Of a stretch of DNA of 64,000 bases, positions 33,381 through 45,924 are shown in pieces. The notes under the pieces are model-generated. The model was given only the letters and a program-made list of their open reading frames with translations, was not told where the DNA came from and did not search any database. The position numbers and the translations under genes are program-made. Location: contig NC_081185.1 in the NCBI RefSeq assembly GCF_029867415.1, positions 75,179,553 to 75,243,552 on the forward strand, read 5' to 3'. The stretch's first letter is position 1, and the number at the start of each line of letters is the position of its first letter. This stretch comes from Vicia villosa (taxonomy: Eukaryota; Streptophyta; Magnoliopsida; Fabales; Fabaceae).

Positions 33381-36300
33381 AGTTTGTCGTATCTTTCGCT
33401 TTCAAATAATGTACCGTTTATTTTATTTGTCGTACTGTTCATTATATTATGTAATATTAGTACTGTCAGTATTAAATGTCGTACTATCTGTCGTACTGTT
33501 GTTTAATTATTAAGATAATATTATGTGTGTTTTCTGCTAGTTAAATCTTTATTTTTCTGTGCATTAAATATTTTTCAAGGTTATTATCGGTAATTTCGTT
33601 CGCGTACAGTATATTCTATTTATTTATTATGTTTGTGTTTTTCTAACAGCTCAGGTAAATAAATTTTCACCATTAACACAACAAAAAAACAAAAAGAAAA
33701 AAATTAACTTTAACTGTTGAATTTTCACTTTAACTGTTAAGTTAATGCCCGGACAGCCAGTTAACAGTCAAACCCGCTGACAGCACGATTCTACGTGTTT
33801 TGTATCACCATCCAAATCAATCTTTTGCATTTCAAAATTCCAAGATTTTTGTTCTAGAAGTCTTCTGATAATCACATGATCAGTAGAGACTCAACACTGC
33901 ACAAAAATCAGGTACGCTTAACTGTCTTCTACACAAACAGTCCCTAACTAGGGTTTTTGTTTTTTCAGGAGAACAAGTTTTTTGAGACCTCAAGTGGATT
34001 TCATGGACCTCCATATGTCTCAAAGTACCACCAAACAAATTTTCAAACTTCAATTCGCTCAGACGCACAGTCAGCAGCTCAAACAGTCAACAGACGACCA
34101 GTTTGACCGAAAAGTCAACAGACAGTCAAAAATGAAATTTTTTGTCAACATCCATATTTTGTCAAAATATTCATCATTTGATCAATGGTTGATCATAATT
34201 AATCAAGAAAAGATCAGAAATCAACAAAACCCTAAGTTTCAAAATTAGGGTTTTCTCCTAAAAAGTCAACTGAACTTTGACCGGCCATAACTCTCTCCTT
34301 GTTCATCCAAAAACTTCCAACCAAAGCTTTTTTTGAAGGAAATTCAATTATCTTTCAAATGCAATTGATCCCATGGTCATTGGACTCACCATTTGAAAAA
34401 TATGAGCCAGGACATTACAGGTCATTTTCAAAGTCAACAAAAAATGGTTTTTTGTCAAAGGCCATAACATCTAGATAACTTCTCCAAAAGCAAAAAAGTT
34501 TCCAAAGTAGCTTGTAGAGGACATCTTGAGGTTTCTAAAAAGTACAAGAACACTTTCATATGATCAAAATTGAGGGAGATATGCCTTGTTTAAGTTAGCT
34601 ATTTTTTGGGAAAATGCATGAAACTAGCATTGATCAAAATGATTTTTTTTCCAAAAGAGGCCAAGTTTTCATGATCCAAACATGTTCCCAATAATTTTAA
34701 AGGGCTTCCACGACCGACATTGGGCCCATAACATTTTTATTTCTTTTTTAATTTAATTTTATTACCTTTAAAATTAAATTAAAAAGAAATGGTGCAAGAT
34801 CATCCAAAGCTTTTGTCTCTTGCTTGAGTCACCAAGGTAGCTTAACTTCTGCAACATAGAGATGGTACAGCAGGCCTAGAGCAAGAGGGTGAAGAAAATT
34901 CAAAGCCATGGCCAAAGAATTCAAAGATTTTTATATTAAAAAATTCAAAGTTTCAAAGATCATCAATGCAAGATAGCTTAGCTTTGCAGCACATTCATTG
35001 CTTATAAATGAAGTAGAACACTTCAGTAAGAGGACACACGAATTCAGAATCAAATCCATGCTTGTAACACACTTGTATCATACTTGAAATATTGCAAGAA
35101 ATTTGAAATTTGAATTTTAAGTTTCAGCTCAATTCAATCCAAATTAAATACTTAAACACGATCCCTGAACATCATTGAACCTTTCCAAATCAATTTCAAG
35201 CCTTGAAGCTCACTGAATCGAGCTCAAAAGCTCACGGTTTGTCCAAACTAAAATTTACAAAAATACTATTATTCATGCATATTCAATAAGATGTAATCCC
35301 ATATTTGTGTTTAGTTTTGTGCCCTGATCGTTTCTGGAGCTCTAATTTAATTTTTATGAAGGTTTGAAGCATATACCATTTTAGGGTTCTTGGAGCTCGA
35401 AATGGGATCCTTCGATTTAGGCAAAATTAGAATAAACCAGAGGCATATTCAAGTTCAGTGGATCTGGACGAGTCAAATGGACATGTCGCGAAATATTTTT
35501 GTATAGGTTTGCCCCTATTCGTTATTTTGCAGGGATGAAGGAGGTGTATTACAGCGCTTTTGGTAAAAACGCTGTTAAAAGTAGAGGCGAGAGGAAGAAG
35601 ACGACGAGGTGTCATCTCCTGATTGGCTGATTCAAATTGGTTCGCGCGCGTTTTGATTTTTGTTTGCAGATGGATCATGTGTGACATGAAACACGCATTA
35701 GCATGTACCCTCACACCATCAGTCCTCAGATCTCATTAAAGTTTCATCCAACGTGCCAGAAGCTACAGCGCACCATGGACTCTCAAAGCTTTGCCACACA
35801 GAATCATAATTTAATATATTTTCCATTTTATTTAATTCTCTTTGTGAAATTATTTAAAAATATTTTTAAAAATCACAAAAATACACAAAAAATATTTTTA
35901 GGTTAATAAAATATTGTATTAATTTTTGACACAAAAATATTTTATTTTTCTTAATAATTAATATATTTTGTTTAATTAATCAATATATATTCATATATTT
36001 CATTTAAATTATTTCTAACCTATCAAAAAAATCAGAAAAAAAATATTTTATTTTATTAAATTGAGTTTATATATTATAAACTAATTTTGTACATATTTAG
36101 AATATTTTTCTCTTTAATTTTAATTTATGTGTATAATTATTTGTATAATTATATGTTAATTAACTTAATAATTTCAAAAAACAATTTCAAAAAACAATTT
36201 CAAAAATCCCAAAAAAATTTATTTTATTTTAAAATTAATTAACAAGCAATATGAACATATTTTAGACTTAATTTTTAGGTTTAAATTTTATTTCTACCTT

Positions 36301-37259
36301 TTTCTCATTTAATTAAATTAATCATGCATTAATTCTAATTAAAATCAATCATCAAATATTCAAAAACATTTTCCCTTTATCTTATTGCAATTTAAATTCA
36401 TAGATAAGTGTATAGGTTGTCAAATTCATGTAAATAGCGTAGTTTACATTTCCCGCACAATCGATGTAATAGCGTAGATTTACTTTCCGCATTTTACATT
36501 CCCGCACTTTAATTTCTGTACATATAAAAATGCGTGTATGTCAAGAACAAAAACTGAAGCGCTAGATCACTAATCTCAAAGACAAATATATCTGAAACAA
36601 AACACAATCACACTTGCACCTCTTAGGGTAATCCCTTCTGTTGCTCTTTTCAAAATCAATTCCACCGTTTCAAATACAAATCCAAACTTTTGTTTACATC
36701 TTGTCAAAGGAGAATTTTCTAAAAAAATGGGAAAAGACCTTATGAACTTAGGGTATACCTCCTAATTGCTTGCTCAATTAAAAGCTATCACATATCATTG
36801 TTTTTTCCAAAACAAAACCTTCAAAAAGACAACACTTTGTATATATCCGAACAAGGATCATTACGAAGTTACAAATCTTTTTTTCAAACCATCAAACATC
36901 TTTCGAAAGATAAAACACTTTGTATACATCCGCACAAGGATCATTACAAAGTTAATTCTTTACAAAAGTATTTAAAACCACATACAAGCATTTCAAATCA
37001 AGACAAATAATTCAAACAAGTGAGCTAAGCAATTAAGATCCTATGGATAACCATGGATACAAAGGGGTGCTAATACCTTCCCTTTGTATAACCTACCCCC
37101 GAACCCAAAATCTTTTAAAGGTCTTTTTCTGTTTCTTTTATAAACCTTTCCTTAATTGGATAAAATAAAAGTCGGTGGCGACTCTCTGATTTTCAAAAAC
37201 TCAACAAATAAAAGAAGAGTCAGTTCGTATCCCACGAAAAAAACCGAGGACGACAGAAC

Positions 37260-37277
37260 TGGCGACTCTGCTGGGGA
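37260..37277 (+). other. Ogre primer binding site (tRNA-Arg type)
   Basis: TGGCGACTCTGCTGGGGA, four bases after the LTR end. Complementarity of Ogre primer sites to tRNA-Arg is family knowledge. Confidence 0.85.
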
Positions 37278-37946
37278 CTTCAAAAACAAAATGTTTTCAA
37301 AAGGGGTTACCTTAGAGTTTAGATCACTTCGATGTTTTCAATTGCTTATCTTGATTGTTTTATTTTTCAAAAGGTTTGTTTGGGTATTTACTTGTGTGAA
37401 AGATTCTAACCCGAATCTCGAGATACCTTAAGTATGTGACAATAGACCAAGGAAACTGTACGGCATGTACCGATACGGTTGATCTGGTAGTCACCGTTAG
37501 TGCGACACTTTGGTCTGTACTAATATCCCTTGAAAATGATCAAGGAGTATGTTAGGCTTCCAAAATGTCATCAAACACTAATTTGCCTTAGAACCTTTAG
37601 TTGAACTTGACTTTTGGCCTATTAAGTGACTGGCTTTGAAGTTGATCACAGTTGGTTATCCTCGAGGGATGTTTTGATCGGCCGTCGGAGTGCCGTATTG
37701 AGATGTTGTCTCCAAGGATTATAGAACCCGAATACTATTTTAAGACAGGTTTAAACCAACTCAACTTTAGTGGGGAGGGTATCACATATAAACCTCGTGC
37801 AAGCCTTTTAACCTAAGGCTATTGTTTGAGTTGTGTGTGTTTGCCACATGTTTGACATCATGACATCATAAGCATCATAAACATATCATTTTCTCACTAA
37901 TCATTTCAAGGATCGAAGAGTTTACTTTGTTCTGTTGTTGCAGGTA
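37278..37946 (+). other. Ogre leader between PBS and ORF1
   Basis: About 670 bp without a long frame. Nothing else recognised. Confidence 0.6.
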
Positions 37947-39290
37947 ATGGCTCCCGCTACCAGAGATTATATCCGGATCAACATCTCAACAGCACCATCT
38001 GAACTTAAGGACTTAATATCAGAATTTCCCAGAAATGCTCAATTCACTGAAAAGCACGGTCACCTACTCCATTTGGTTACCTCAAAATTTGAAGAAGACA
38101 TGATACGAGTCTTGTTCCAGTTCTTTGATCCCGAACATCATTGTTTTACATTTCCTGATTACCAGCTAGTACCCACCTTGGAAGAGTTCTCTGAACTAAT
38201 TGGGTTACCTGTTCGAGATCAATTACCTTTCACTGGTTTAGAAAAGATTCCAAAACCTGAAATCATTGCTGCTGCCTTACATTTACGAAAGTCAGAAATC
38301 GAGTCCAATTGGGAAACAAAGAGTGGAGTTAAGGGTTTGCTTTCTAAGTTCTTAATGGGAAAGGCTCGATCACTATTAAAAGATAGAAGTTACCAAGATT
38401 TTGAAGAATTTGTGGCTCTTTTGATTTATGGGTTGGTTTTATTCCCTAATCCCGACCAATTCATAAGTGTACACGTTATCAACATTTTCTTAACCCGCAA
38501 TCCGGTACCTACTTTGCTGGGAGACATTCTACATTCTCTACACACTCGTACCATGAAGAAACGAGGAACTCTTATGTGTTGTGTACCACTACTAGCTAGA
38601 TGGTTTACATTACACCTTCCCCGATCAGTGTTGAGAAACGAGCAAAGGATGCAATGGTCTCGCAGGATTATGTCTTTGTCTCATTCAGATATCCGGTGGA
38701 ACAACTTCCTTCAAAGAGACATCACTCTCATTGACCATTGCGGGGAGTACCCTAATGTACCACTCCTTGGCATTAGGGGAGGCATCACTTACAACCCCTC
38801 TTTAGCTTTGCGCCAATTCGGATATGCACGAAGAAATGGTCCTCATGACATGATTATCTGTGGCATTATGTTCGACTACGAAGATGATCCCCAAAGATAT
38901 CGATGAAGGTTTATACATGCTTGGGGCAGTGTCTACAAAGTAGAAAGCAAGACTTTAGGACAATGGAACTCTATTGCCACGGAGACTTACCTCAAATGGG
39001 TGCGTGCTCATGCTCAGAACTTCATCATGCCATATCCCACTATCCTGCCTGTGACCATTGAGCCAGAAGTCGAAGGGGAGGAACCTCGAGTTATTCTACA
39101 TCCAGACATGCCAACTGACCTGGAAGAGCTGCAGAAATCTTGGGTTCAACTAAAAGGAGAAAGAGACACCTTCAAAGCACACTGTCAAGACTATGAGAGG
39201 AAAGTGTTGGAGCTCACCAGACAACTCCATGAAGAACAGCAGATCAACACGTTCCTGGGAGCAAAGAGAAAGCGTCCATGGGAGGCTTGA
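37947..39290 (+). pseudogene. Ogre ORF1 with one in-frame stop
   Basis: The start chosen is ATG 37947 (MAPATRDYIRIN). The first 320 codons are open; a TGA at 38904-38906 (after DPQRYR) interrupts, and the same frame continues without a gap through FIHAWGSVYKVESKTLG to 39290, giving 447 codons in all. The fold region VPTLEEFSELIGLPV and the helical pattern resemble the plant mobile domain/DUF7745 group as I remember it. The C-terminal 60 residues (LEELQKSWVQLKGERD) look like a coiled coil. An extra ORF upstream of gag is an Ogre trait; its role is unknown. Confidence 0.8.
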
Positions 39291-39550
39291 AGAATCCTTT
39301 ATTTTCTTTATTTTATCTTGTAAGCCCGAAAGAGGCAAAGAAAAGAAAGAAAAAAGAAACAAAAAAAAAGGAAAAGAAAAAAAAAGAAATAAATTGTTTG
39401 ACTAATAAATGTTTGTTTCTCTTTTGTTTAAACAAATTTAAATTCTAAGATCCTTGAAAACATTGCATATACATTTCATTCATAAACATTGCATAACAGG
39501 TTCACATAACAGGTTTCTCATCTCCTCGCTGTTTATTTCAGTTAGAAGGG

Positions 39551-42500
39551 ATGGATTCCGAAACAAGCATCAAAAATCTCGAAGCACAGAACGCCCAAGT
39601 TCAGATAGCAATTCTGGAGCTAGCAAAGGGGCAACAAGAACTGAAAGCCCTGATGACTAAGAAGAAAAAGAAGCCCAAGGGATCTGTAGGTTTAAGCCAC
39701 CTCGTGAGAAAAGTCAGAGTCCCAGCCAGGATGCCCAGAAAAGCGCCAATTCCTGAAGTAGTTGGTGAAGGTGATCAAGAAGACAACCACAGCAACCAGG
39801 GTTCTGCCAAACTCTCTCTCTCTCTCTCTCTCTCTCCTGATGAAGAGGATTATCACTCCGAAGACGAACAGGGTGATAGCAAATATCAGCAATTGGAAGA
39901 ACGCGTGAAAGCTATGGAGATACAGAAAATACCTAGTTTAGACTTCAATGATCTTGGACTCGTCTCAGATATTGTTATCCCTCCAAAGTTCAAAGTTCCT
40001 GTCTTTGCAAAGTATGATGGAGTCTCTTGCCCAAAGCTGCATTTAAGGTCCTATGTGAGGAAGATACTACCTCATACAGCAGATAACAAATTGTGGATTC
40101 ATTTCTTCCAAGAAAGTCTGTCGGGTACACAACTAGAGTGGTACTACCAGCTGGAAAGTGCAAAAGTGCACACATGGGAAGATTTGGCTGCTGCCTTTTA
40201 CAAACAGTATCAATACAACGCTGACCTTGCACCAACCCGTACTCAACTACGGGGCATGACTATGGCACCAAAAGAAAGTTTCAAAGAGTATGCACAAAAA
40301 TGGAGATATCTAGCTGGAAGGGTTCAACCACCCTTATCTGATCGCGAGCTGGTCGACATGTTCATGGGCACTTTAACTGGCCCTTTCTACAGTCATTTGC
40401 TGGGAAGCTCGTCGTCAGGTTTCACTGACCTGATATTAACTGGAGAGCGTGTTGAAAGCGGCATACAAAGTGGAAAAATTCAAGTAGGCTCCTCCTCTGG
40501 TACTACAAAAAGGACCATCAGTGGGAGAAATGAAGTCAATACAATGCATAGTCAGAAAGGTCGCAAAAGTGAGCATCACCAATCTGTAGTGGCTGTTCTG
40601 ATCTCTGCAGCTGCACCTCAAAAAGATCAACCGCCGAAGTATACGCGTCGACCAGATGCACCGAGAAGAAACTTCACCAGAATCAATATGCCAATCTCTC
40701 AAGCATTGCAGCACTTGTTAAAAGCAAATCTGATCACATTGAAAGACCCTCCAAAGAATGTCAACACTTCCTCTCCTAGTTATCGCCCCGACGCAACATG
40801 TGCATATCATTCCAACTGTCATGGACATGACACATATCACTGTTGGGCCCTGAAAAATAAAATCCAAGACATGATAGATGCTGGGGAAATTGAATTCGAT
40901 CCTCCAGAGACTCCAAATGTCATCACTGCACCTATGCCAAAGCACGACAAGACTGTTAATGCTATTATAGATACTGTTTATATCTATGATGTGAGAGAAT
41001 TGTCAACTCCGCTCCTTGAAGTCAAAAGAAAGCTAATACGAGCTGGTTTATTCCCAGGTTGTGACCTTGATTGTTTTTATTGTGCACACCTACCCAATGG
41101 GTGTGAGAATTTGAAAGGAGGAATTCAAAAATGGATGGATCGTCGTATCATTATGTTTGAGAAGCTCCCTTCTATAGACAATTTGTGCAAAATTTTTTCA
41201 AATGGGATGAAGATAGAGGACGTTTCAGTGGTTTCTAACATACCATTGAAAATCCCTACCAAAGCTCCCTTCAAAATTTCTGCTGCACCCAGAATGGCAT
41301 CTGTAATCATCACCAGTCCGGCTCCATTTCCATACTCCTCAGACAAAGCTGTCCCGTGGAGTTATGGCACTAATGTTTATATCCATGGAGTTAAACAAGA
41401 CACCTTGACTGAAGAGGCCATGAATTTTACTACTCCAACTGTTGATAATATTATGGGTACTAGTAAGATTACGAGAAGTGGAAGGATCTTTTCACCAGAA
41501 ATTTCTCCAAATATTGCTACTAATCCAGTCCAGGTCCCAGTTCCTAATCAAGATATCAACGCTCGAGGCAAAGATCCACTAGTTGAACCTGTTCAAGTAC
41601 CTGTGGAAGTCACTATTGAAGATCCTTCGAGGCAAGAAATGGAGGAAATATTGAAAATCATCTGCAAAAGTGATTACAATATTGTCGAACAACTGGGGCA
41701 CACTGCTTCAAAAATTTCAATGCTGTCTCTGCTAAAGTATTCCGAAGCTCATGCCAAGGCCTTAATGAAGTTCTTGAAAGCTGCACATGTACCACAGGAG
41801 ATTTCAGTCGACCAATTTGAAAATTGTGTTGCCAATCTAACAGTAGATAACGGACTCGGTTTCTCTGATGCTGACTTAACCCCTACTGGGAAAAATCACA
41901 ATAAAGCCCTGCACATCTCTATTGAATGTAACGGCACCACTCTGTCTCATGTGCTGGTAGACAACGGTTCCTCTTTGAACGTGTCACCAAAAGTAGTACT
42001 GGAAAAACTTGACTTCGAAGGAGTTGTGTTACAACCAAGCGATGTTGTGGTAAGAGCCTTCGACAGGTCAACAAGAATAGTATACGGAGAAGTTAAGCTC
42101 CCAATTAGAGTGGGCTCTCAGATCTTTGATTCTACCTTTTACGTGATGGACATTCATCCAGCATACTCTTGTTTACTAGGACGCCCTTGGATACATGGGG
42201 CAAGCGCTGTAACTTCTACCCTGCATCAGAAGTTAAAGTATCCGGTAAAAGGCAAGGTCGTCACAGTTTATGGAGAAGAAGAATTTGTGGTTAGCCACCT
42301 GAGTAACTCCAAGTATGTTGAGATGGATGGCGAATTCAGCGAAATCCCCTGCCAATCTTTTGAGGTGTTCCCTCCAGATGTCTCTACTGCCAAACATATT
42401 TCTGCTACTCCTGCTACAAAAATAACTCCAACTATGGCTTCTCTCAAAGATGCTAAAGTTGTGATCGAAGAAGGTGGTTGCATAGTATGGGGACAACTCC

Positions 42501-43339
42501 TTGATGTGCCTTACAAGTTCGATAAGCTAGGTCTGGGCTATGCTAATGGAACTCAGAAGAATGATCAAAGTCCTCGTTCTGGAGGATTAATGTCACATTT
42601 CATCAGCCAAGGAGTAAATGTTATTGAAGATGAAGTTCCACCTGTTTCCAAGGAAGTTTGGGATACTTTGGGAGAACCAAGCGGCAGGTATGATTTTCTA
42701 GTGAAGTACACCGCTCCTCAGAGTTCTTTTATTGCCATTGAAGACATCGTCCCAACTGGATGGGATGATCAGTTTGAAGATTGCAAAAGTTTCACAAGTT
42801 CCATTACTGAGCAATACCAAAGTCCACCTAGTCCGAAAGAAGTCTGGGATACACTGGGAGAACCAAGTGGTAAGTATGACTTTATGGTGAAGTATTTCGC
42901 TCCCCTGAGTTCGCAGATCGCTATTGAAGACATCACCCCAACTGGATGGGACAACCATTTCGAAGACAATATGACACTCACAAGCCCTGTCGCTCCTGAA
43001 GAAGTCTGGGAAACACCAAATAACGAGAATGATTTTCTGATGCAGTACACTGCTACCCAAAGTGCACAAGTCTCCCTCAAAGACATCATCCCAACTGGAT
43101 GGGACGATCTTATCAGGTATCTCTCTCAGCCAACAGAAGTATCTCAGCCTGGGCTCTCGTATCCAGCAGAGTATCTTGCTCATCCTGAAGGATCAACAGC
43201 TCATTTCACCACCAAAGAAGTCAATGCTGTGGAAGACGAAGAAGACAACTGCAACTGGAGCAGCTGGATATTCCCTACTCACAACAATGGATTGAACAAC
43301 TGGGAAGCCGAAGATGTTATCTCCTTTGATCAGGAGTAA
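39551..43339 (+). CDS. Ogre Gag-protease, 1262 codons, open
   Basis: ATG 39551 (MDSETSIKNLEAQNAQ). N-terminal coiled-coil-like part, then (CT)n coding LSLSLSLSLS at about residues 88-97. The Gag core spans about residues 128-300 (ESLSGTQLEWYYQLES, ESFKEYAQKWRYLAGRV). A Cys/His cluster CAYHSNCHGHDTYHC is near residue 417. The protease site reads LVDNGSSLNV near residue 801 (DNGS instead of DTGS, which I recall from this lineage), with LLGRPWIHGA near 874. The tail has three repeats of an EVWDT...PTGWDD unit (residues about 1034-1190). The last codons lie at the predicted intron donor; the TAA at 43337 would be inside the intron. Confidence 0.9.
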   Translation: MDSETSIKNLEAQNAQVQIAILELAKGQQELKALMTKKKKKPKGSVGLSHLVRKVRVPARMPRKAPIPEVVGEGDQEDNHSNQGSAKLSLSLSLSPDEEDYHSEDEQGDSKYQQLEERVKAMEIQKIPSLDFNDLGLVSDIVIPPKFKVPVFAKYDGVSCPKLHLRSYVRKILPHTADNKLWIHFFQESLSGTQLEWYYQLESAKVHTWEDLAAAFYKQYQYNADLAPTRTQLRGMTMAPKESFKEYAQKWRYLAGRVQPPLSDRELVDMFMGTLTGPFYSHLLGSSSSGFTDLILTGERVESGIQSGKIQVGSSSGTTKRTISGRNEVNTMHSQKGRKSEHHQSVVAVLISAAAPQKDQPPKYTRRPDAPRRNFTRINMPISQALQHLLKANLITLKDPPKNVNTSSPSYRPDATCAYHSNCHGHDTYHCWALKNKIQDMIDAGEIEFDPPETPNVITAPMPKHDKTVNAIIDTVYIYDVRELSTPLLEVKRKLIRAGLFPGCDLDCFYCAHLPNGCENLKGGIQKWMDRRIIMFEKLPSIDNLCKIFSNGMKIEDVSVVSNIPLKIPTKAPFKISAAPRMASVIITSPAPFPYSSDKAVPWSYGTNVYIHGVKQDTLTEEAMNFTTPTVDNIMGTSKITRSGRIFSPEISPNIATNPVQVPVPNQDINARGKDPLVEPVQVPVEVTIEDPSRQEMEEILKIICKSDYNIVEQLGHTASKISMLSLLKYSEAHAKALMKFLKAAHVPQEISVDQFENCVANLTVDNGLGFSDADLTPTGKNHNKALHISIECNGTTLSHVLVDNGSSLNVSPKVVLEKLDFEGVVLQPSDVVVRAFDRSTRIVYGEVKLPIRVGSQIFDSTFYVMDIHPAYSCLLGRPWIHGASAVTSTLHQKLKYPVKGKVVTVYGEEEFVVSHLSNSKYVEMDGEFSEIPCQSFEVFPPDVSTAKHISATPATKITPTMASLKDAKVVIEEGGCIVWGQLLDVPYKFDKLGLGYANGTQKNDQSPRSGGLMSHFISQGVNVIEDEVPPVSKEVWDTLGEPSGRYDFLVKYTAPQSSFIAIEDIVPTGWDDQFEDCKSFTSSITEQYQSPPSPKEVWDTLGEPSGKYDFMVKYFAPLSSQIAIEDITPTGWDNHFEDNMTLTSPVAPEEVWETPNNENDFLMQYTATQSAQVSLKDIIPTGWDDLIRYLSQPTEVSQPGLSYPAEYLAHPEGSTAHFTTKEVNAVEDEEDNCNWSSWIFPTHNNGLNNWEAEDVISFDQE
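39811..39836. repeat. (CT)n microsatellite inside Ogre gag
   Basis: About 13 CT units read as alternating Leu-Ser without breaking the frame. Confidence 0.9.
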
Positions 43340-43603
43340 ATGCAATTTCCTGTTTTCGTTGTTTATATGTTCAAAGATAAAAATGGTTCATGTACTATAG
43401 AACCATGAACTTAAAAGCCAGGTGCCTTGCCCGAAGCACACTGGTCCTTTTTATAAGGGTTTGTCATACCATGATCATGTTCATTCAATAAAATCATGGG
43501 ACGTTTGCATATTCAAATTTTGTGATCCTTTTTGTTTCTTTCTTTACTTCATTCATTTTCAAATAGCTATGTGTTCTTACACACACCCACATAATAAATG
43601 CAG
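43336..43603 (+). other. Predicted Ogre intron, 268 bp
   Basis: Donor GTAAAT at 43336, acceptor AAATGCAG ending 43603, preceded by a T-rich tract (43530-43560). Joining leaves the frame open with a split codon (phase 2) and moves from the gag-protease frame to the RT frame. A spliced intron between protease and RT is known for Ogre. Positions are my prediction. Confidence 0.75.
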
Positions 43604-45924
43604 ATTCACATTCACTCTGGATCCTGTTGATAACGATTCTGCTATTGCCAATCATGACTTTGAAAATCCGATCTACCAAACTGAGGACGAAAGTGAGGAA
43701 GATTGTGAAGTACCTAGGGAACTTGCAAGGCTATTAGAACAAGAAGAAAAGACTATACAGCCGCATGAAGAGCCAATTGAAGTTATCAACCTGGGCAGTG
43801 ACGAAGAAAAGAAAGAAGTCAAGATAGGGGCTGATTTGGACGATAGTGTCAAGCAAAGACTGATTCAAATGTTACAAGACTACATTGAGATATTCGCTTG
43901 ATCCTATGAAGATATGCCTGGCCTTGACACGGATATTGTGGTCCATCGCCTGCCAATCCAAGAAGGAAGCACTCTAGTCAAGCAGAAATTGCGGAGAAGT
44001 AGGCCCGACATGTCCAAGAAGATCAAAGAAGAGGTTGAGAAACAATTCAACACTGGCTTTCTAAAAGTTGTAAGTTATCCTCCATGGATAGCTAACATCG
44101 TGCCTGTACCTAAAAAAGACGGGAAGGTCAGAATGTGTGTAGACTACAGAGATCTGAATCGGGCAAGTCCCAAAGATGATTTTCTTTTACCTCACATCGA
44201 TGTACTGGTTGACAATACTGCACAATGCAAGGTATTTTCCTTTATGGATGGATTCTCCGGTTACAATCAAATCAAGATGGCACCCGAAGACATGAAAAAA
44301 AACAACCTTCACAACACCCTGGGGAACCTTTTGTTACAAAGTAATGCCCTTTGGTTTAAAGAATGCAGGAGCAACGTATCAGCGTGCAATGGTAGCTCTG
44401 TTCCATGATATGATTCATCAAGAAATAGAGGTCTATGTGGATGATATGATTGCAAAGTCCAACACTGAAGAAGAACATCTGGGTCATCTGCACAAGCTGT
44501 TTGACAGACTCAAGAAGTACAGGTTGCGACTGAATCCAAACAAGTGTACCTTTGGAGTAAGATCCGGTAAACTCTTAGGTTTCATCGTCAGCAGCAAGGG
44601 TATTGAAGTTGATCCTGCCAAGGTCACATCCATTCAAGAAATGCCCATACCCCGTACCGAGAAACAAGTCAGAGAATTCTTGGGACGTCTGAACTACATC
44701 GCCAGATTTATTGCCCATATGACTACTACTTGTGTGCCGATCTTCAAATTGTTGAAGAAAAATCAAGTGGAAAGATGGAACGACAAATGCCAATTAGCCT
44801 TTGATAAGATCAAAGAATATCTTCAAAAACCACCAATTTTACTACCACCAGTGGAAGGAAGACCTCTGATAATGTACCTGGCAGTATTAGAAGATTCAAT
44901 GGGGTGTGTACTGGGGCAACATGACGAGTCTGGCCGAAAAGAGCATGCAATCTACTATCTTAGCAAAAAGTTTACCGATTGTGAAACAAGATACTCACTG
45001 CTCGAGAAAACTTGTTGTGCCTTGGCATGGGCGGCTCGCCGACTAAGACAGTATATGCTAAACCATACCACTTTCCTGATCTCCAAAATGGATCCTATCA
45101 AGTATGTGTTCGAAAAATATGCTCTCTCCGGAAGAATAGCAAGATGGCAAATGATCTTAACCGAGTATGACATCCAGTATACTTCACAAAAAGCGATCAA
45201 AGGAAGTGTGGTAGCTAATCATCTGGATCATCAAGCAGTGGATGATTATCAAGCATTAAACTTTGACTTCCCAGATGAAGACATTATGCTAGTTACTGAT
45301 TACGAACAACCAGGATCGGAGGAAGGACCCGAGCCGGGATCCCGATGGACTATGATTTTTGACGGAGCCTCTAATGCGTTTGGCAATGGCATCAGAGCTG
45401 TGATCATTTCTCCTACAGGAGGACATACAACATTCACTGCCAGATTATGTTTCAACTGCACTAACAATATAGCCGAGTATGAAGCATGTATTCTGGGTCT
45501 CAAAGCTGCAATCGATCTAAGAATCAAGTTCCTGGAAGTCTATGGAGACTCGGCCCTTGTAATTTATCAAGTCAAAGAGGAATGGGACACGAAGCACCCG
45601 AATCTAATTCCATACAAAGAATATGTGCTGAGTTTGATTCCTTATTTTGAAGAAATCACTTTTGAACATATCCCGCGCGAAGAAAATCAACTAGCTGATG
45701 CCCTAGCTACCATGTCGTCTATGTTCAAAGTCAGGTGGGACAATGAGGCGCCAATGATCACCATTTACAGACAGGATGAACCAGCCTATTGCAATATGGT
45801 CAATACTGAAGGAGTGGAAGAAAAACCATGGTTCCATGAAGTAAAAAGATATCTCGAAACCCAGGAATATCCTGAAGGGGCATCCATTAATGATAGAAAG
45901 TTTCTAAGAAGATTTGCTGCCTGA
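43604..45924 (+). pseudogene. Ogre reverse transcriptase, RNase H and second RNase H, broken
   Basis: From 43604 the frame encodes TFTLDPVDNDSAIANHD and an acidic linker. A TGA at 43899-43901 falls where EIFA is followed by SYEDMPGLD. RT motifs: VPVPKKDGKVRMCVDYRDLN, FMDGFSGYNQIKM; one extra A in the run at 44295-44302 shifts the frame; then MPFGLKNAGATYQRAM and catalytic YVDDM at 44434. RNase H: YYLSKKFTDCETRYS and following. A second RNase H starts at 45352 (MIFDGASNAFGNGI, NNIAEYEACILGLKAAI, GDSALVIYQV), as in the Tat/Ogre lineage. Ends at 45924 just after RRFAA. Confidence 0.92.

Larger units (their letters stand above)
32558..37255 (+). repeat. Ogre 5' LTR
   Basis: 4698 bp with TG...CA ends (end GGACGACA at 37255). 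Matches 49015-53657 with scattered substitutions. It has about 50 extra bases near 35890-35945 and one more 13-bp CAAAAAACAATTT unit near 36180-36200. Contains a TATA box (33114) and a small open frame (33213). The TTGAC/GTCAA core recurs at least nine times in 33760-34460. Confidence 0.95.
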
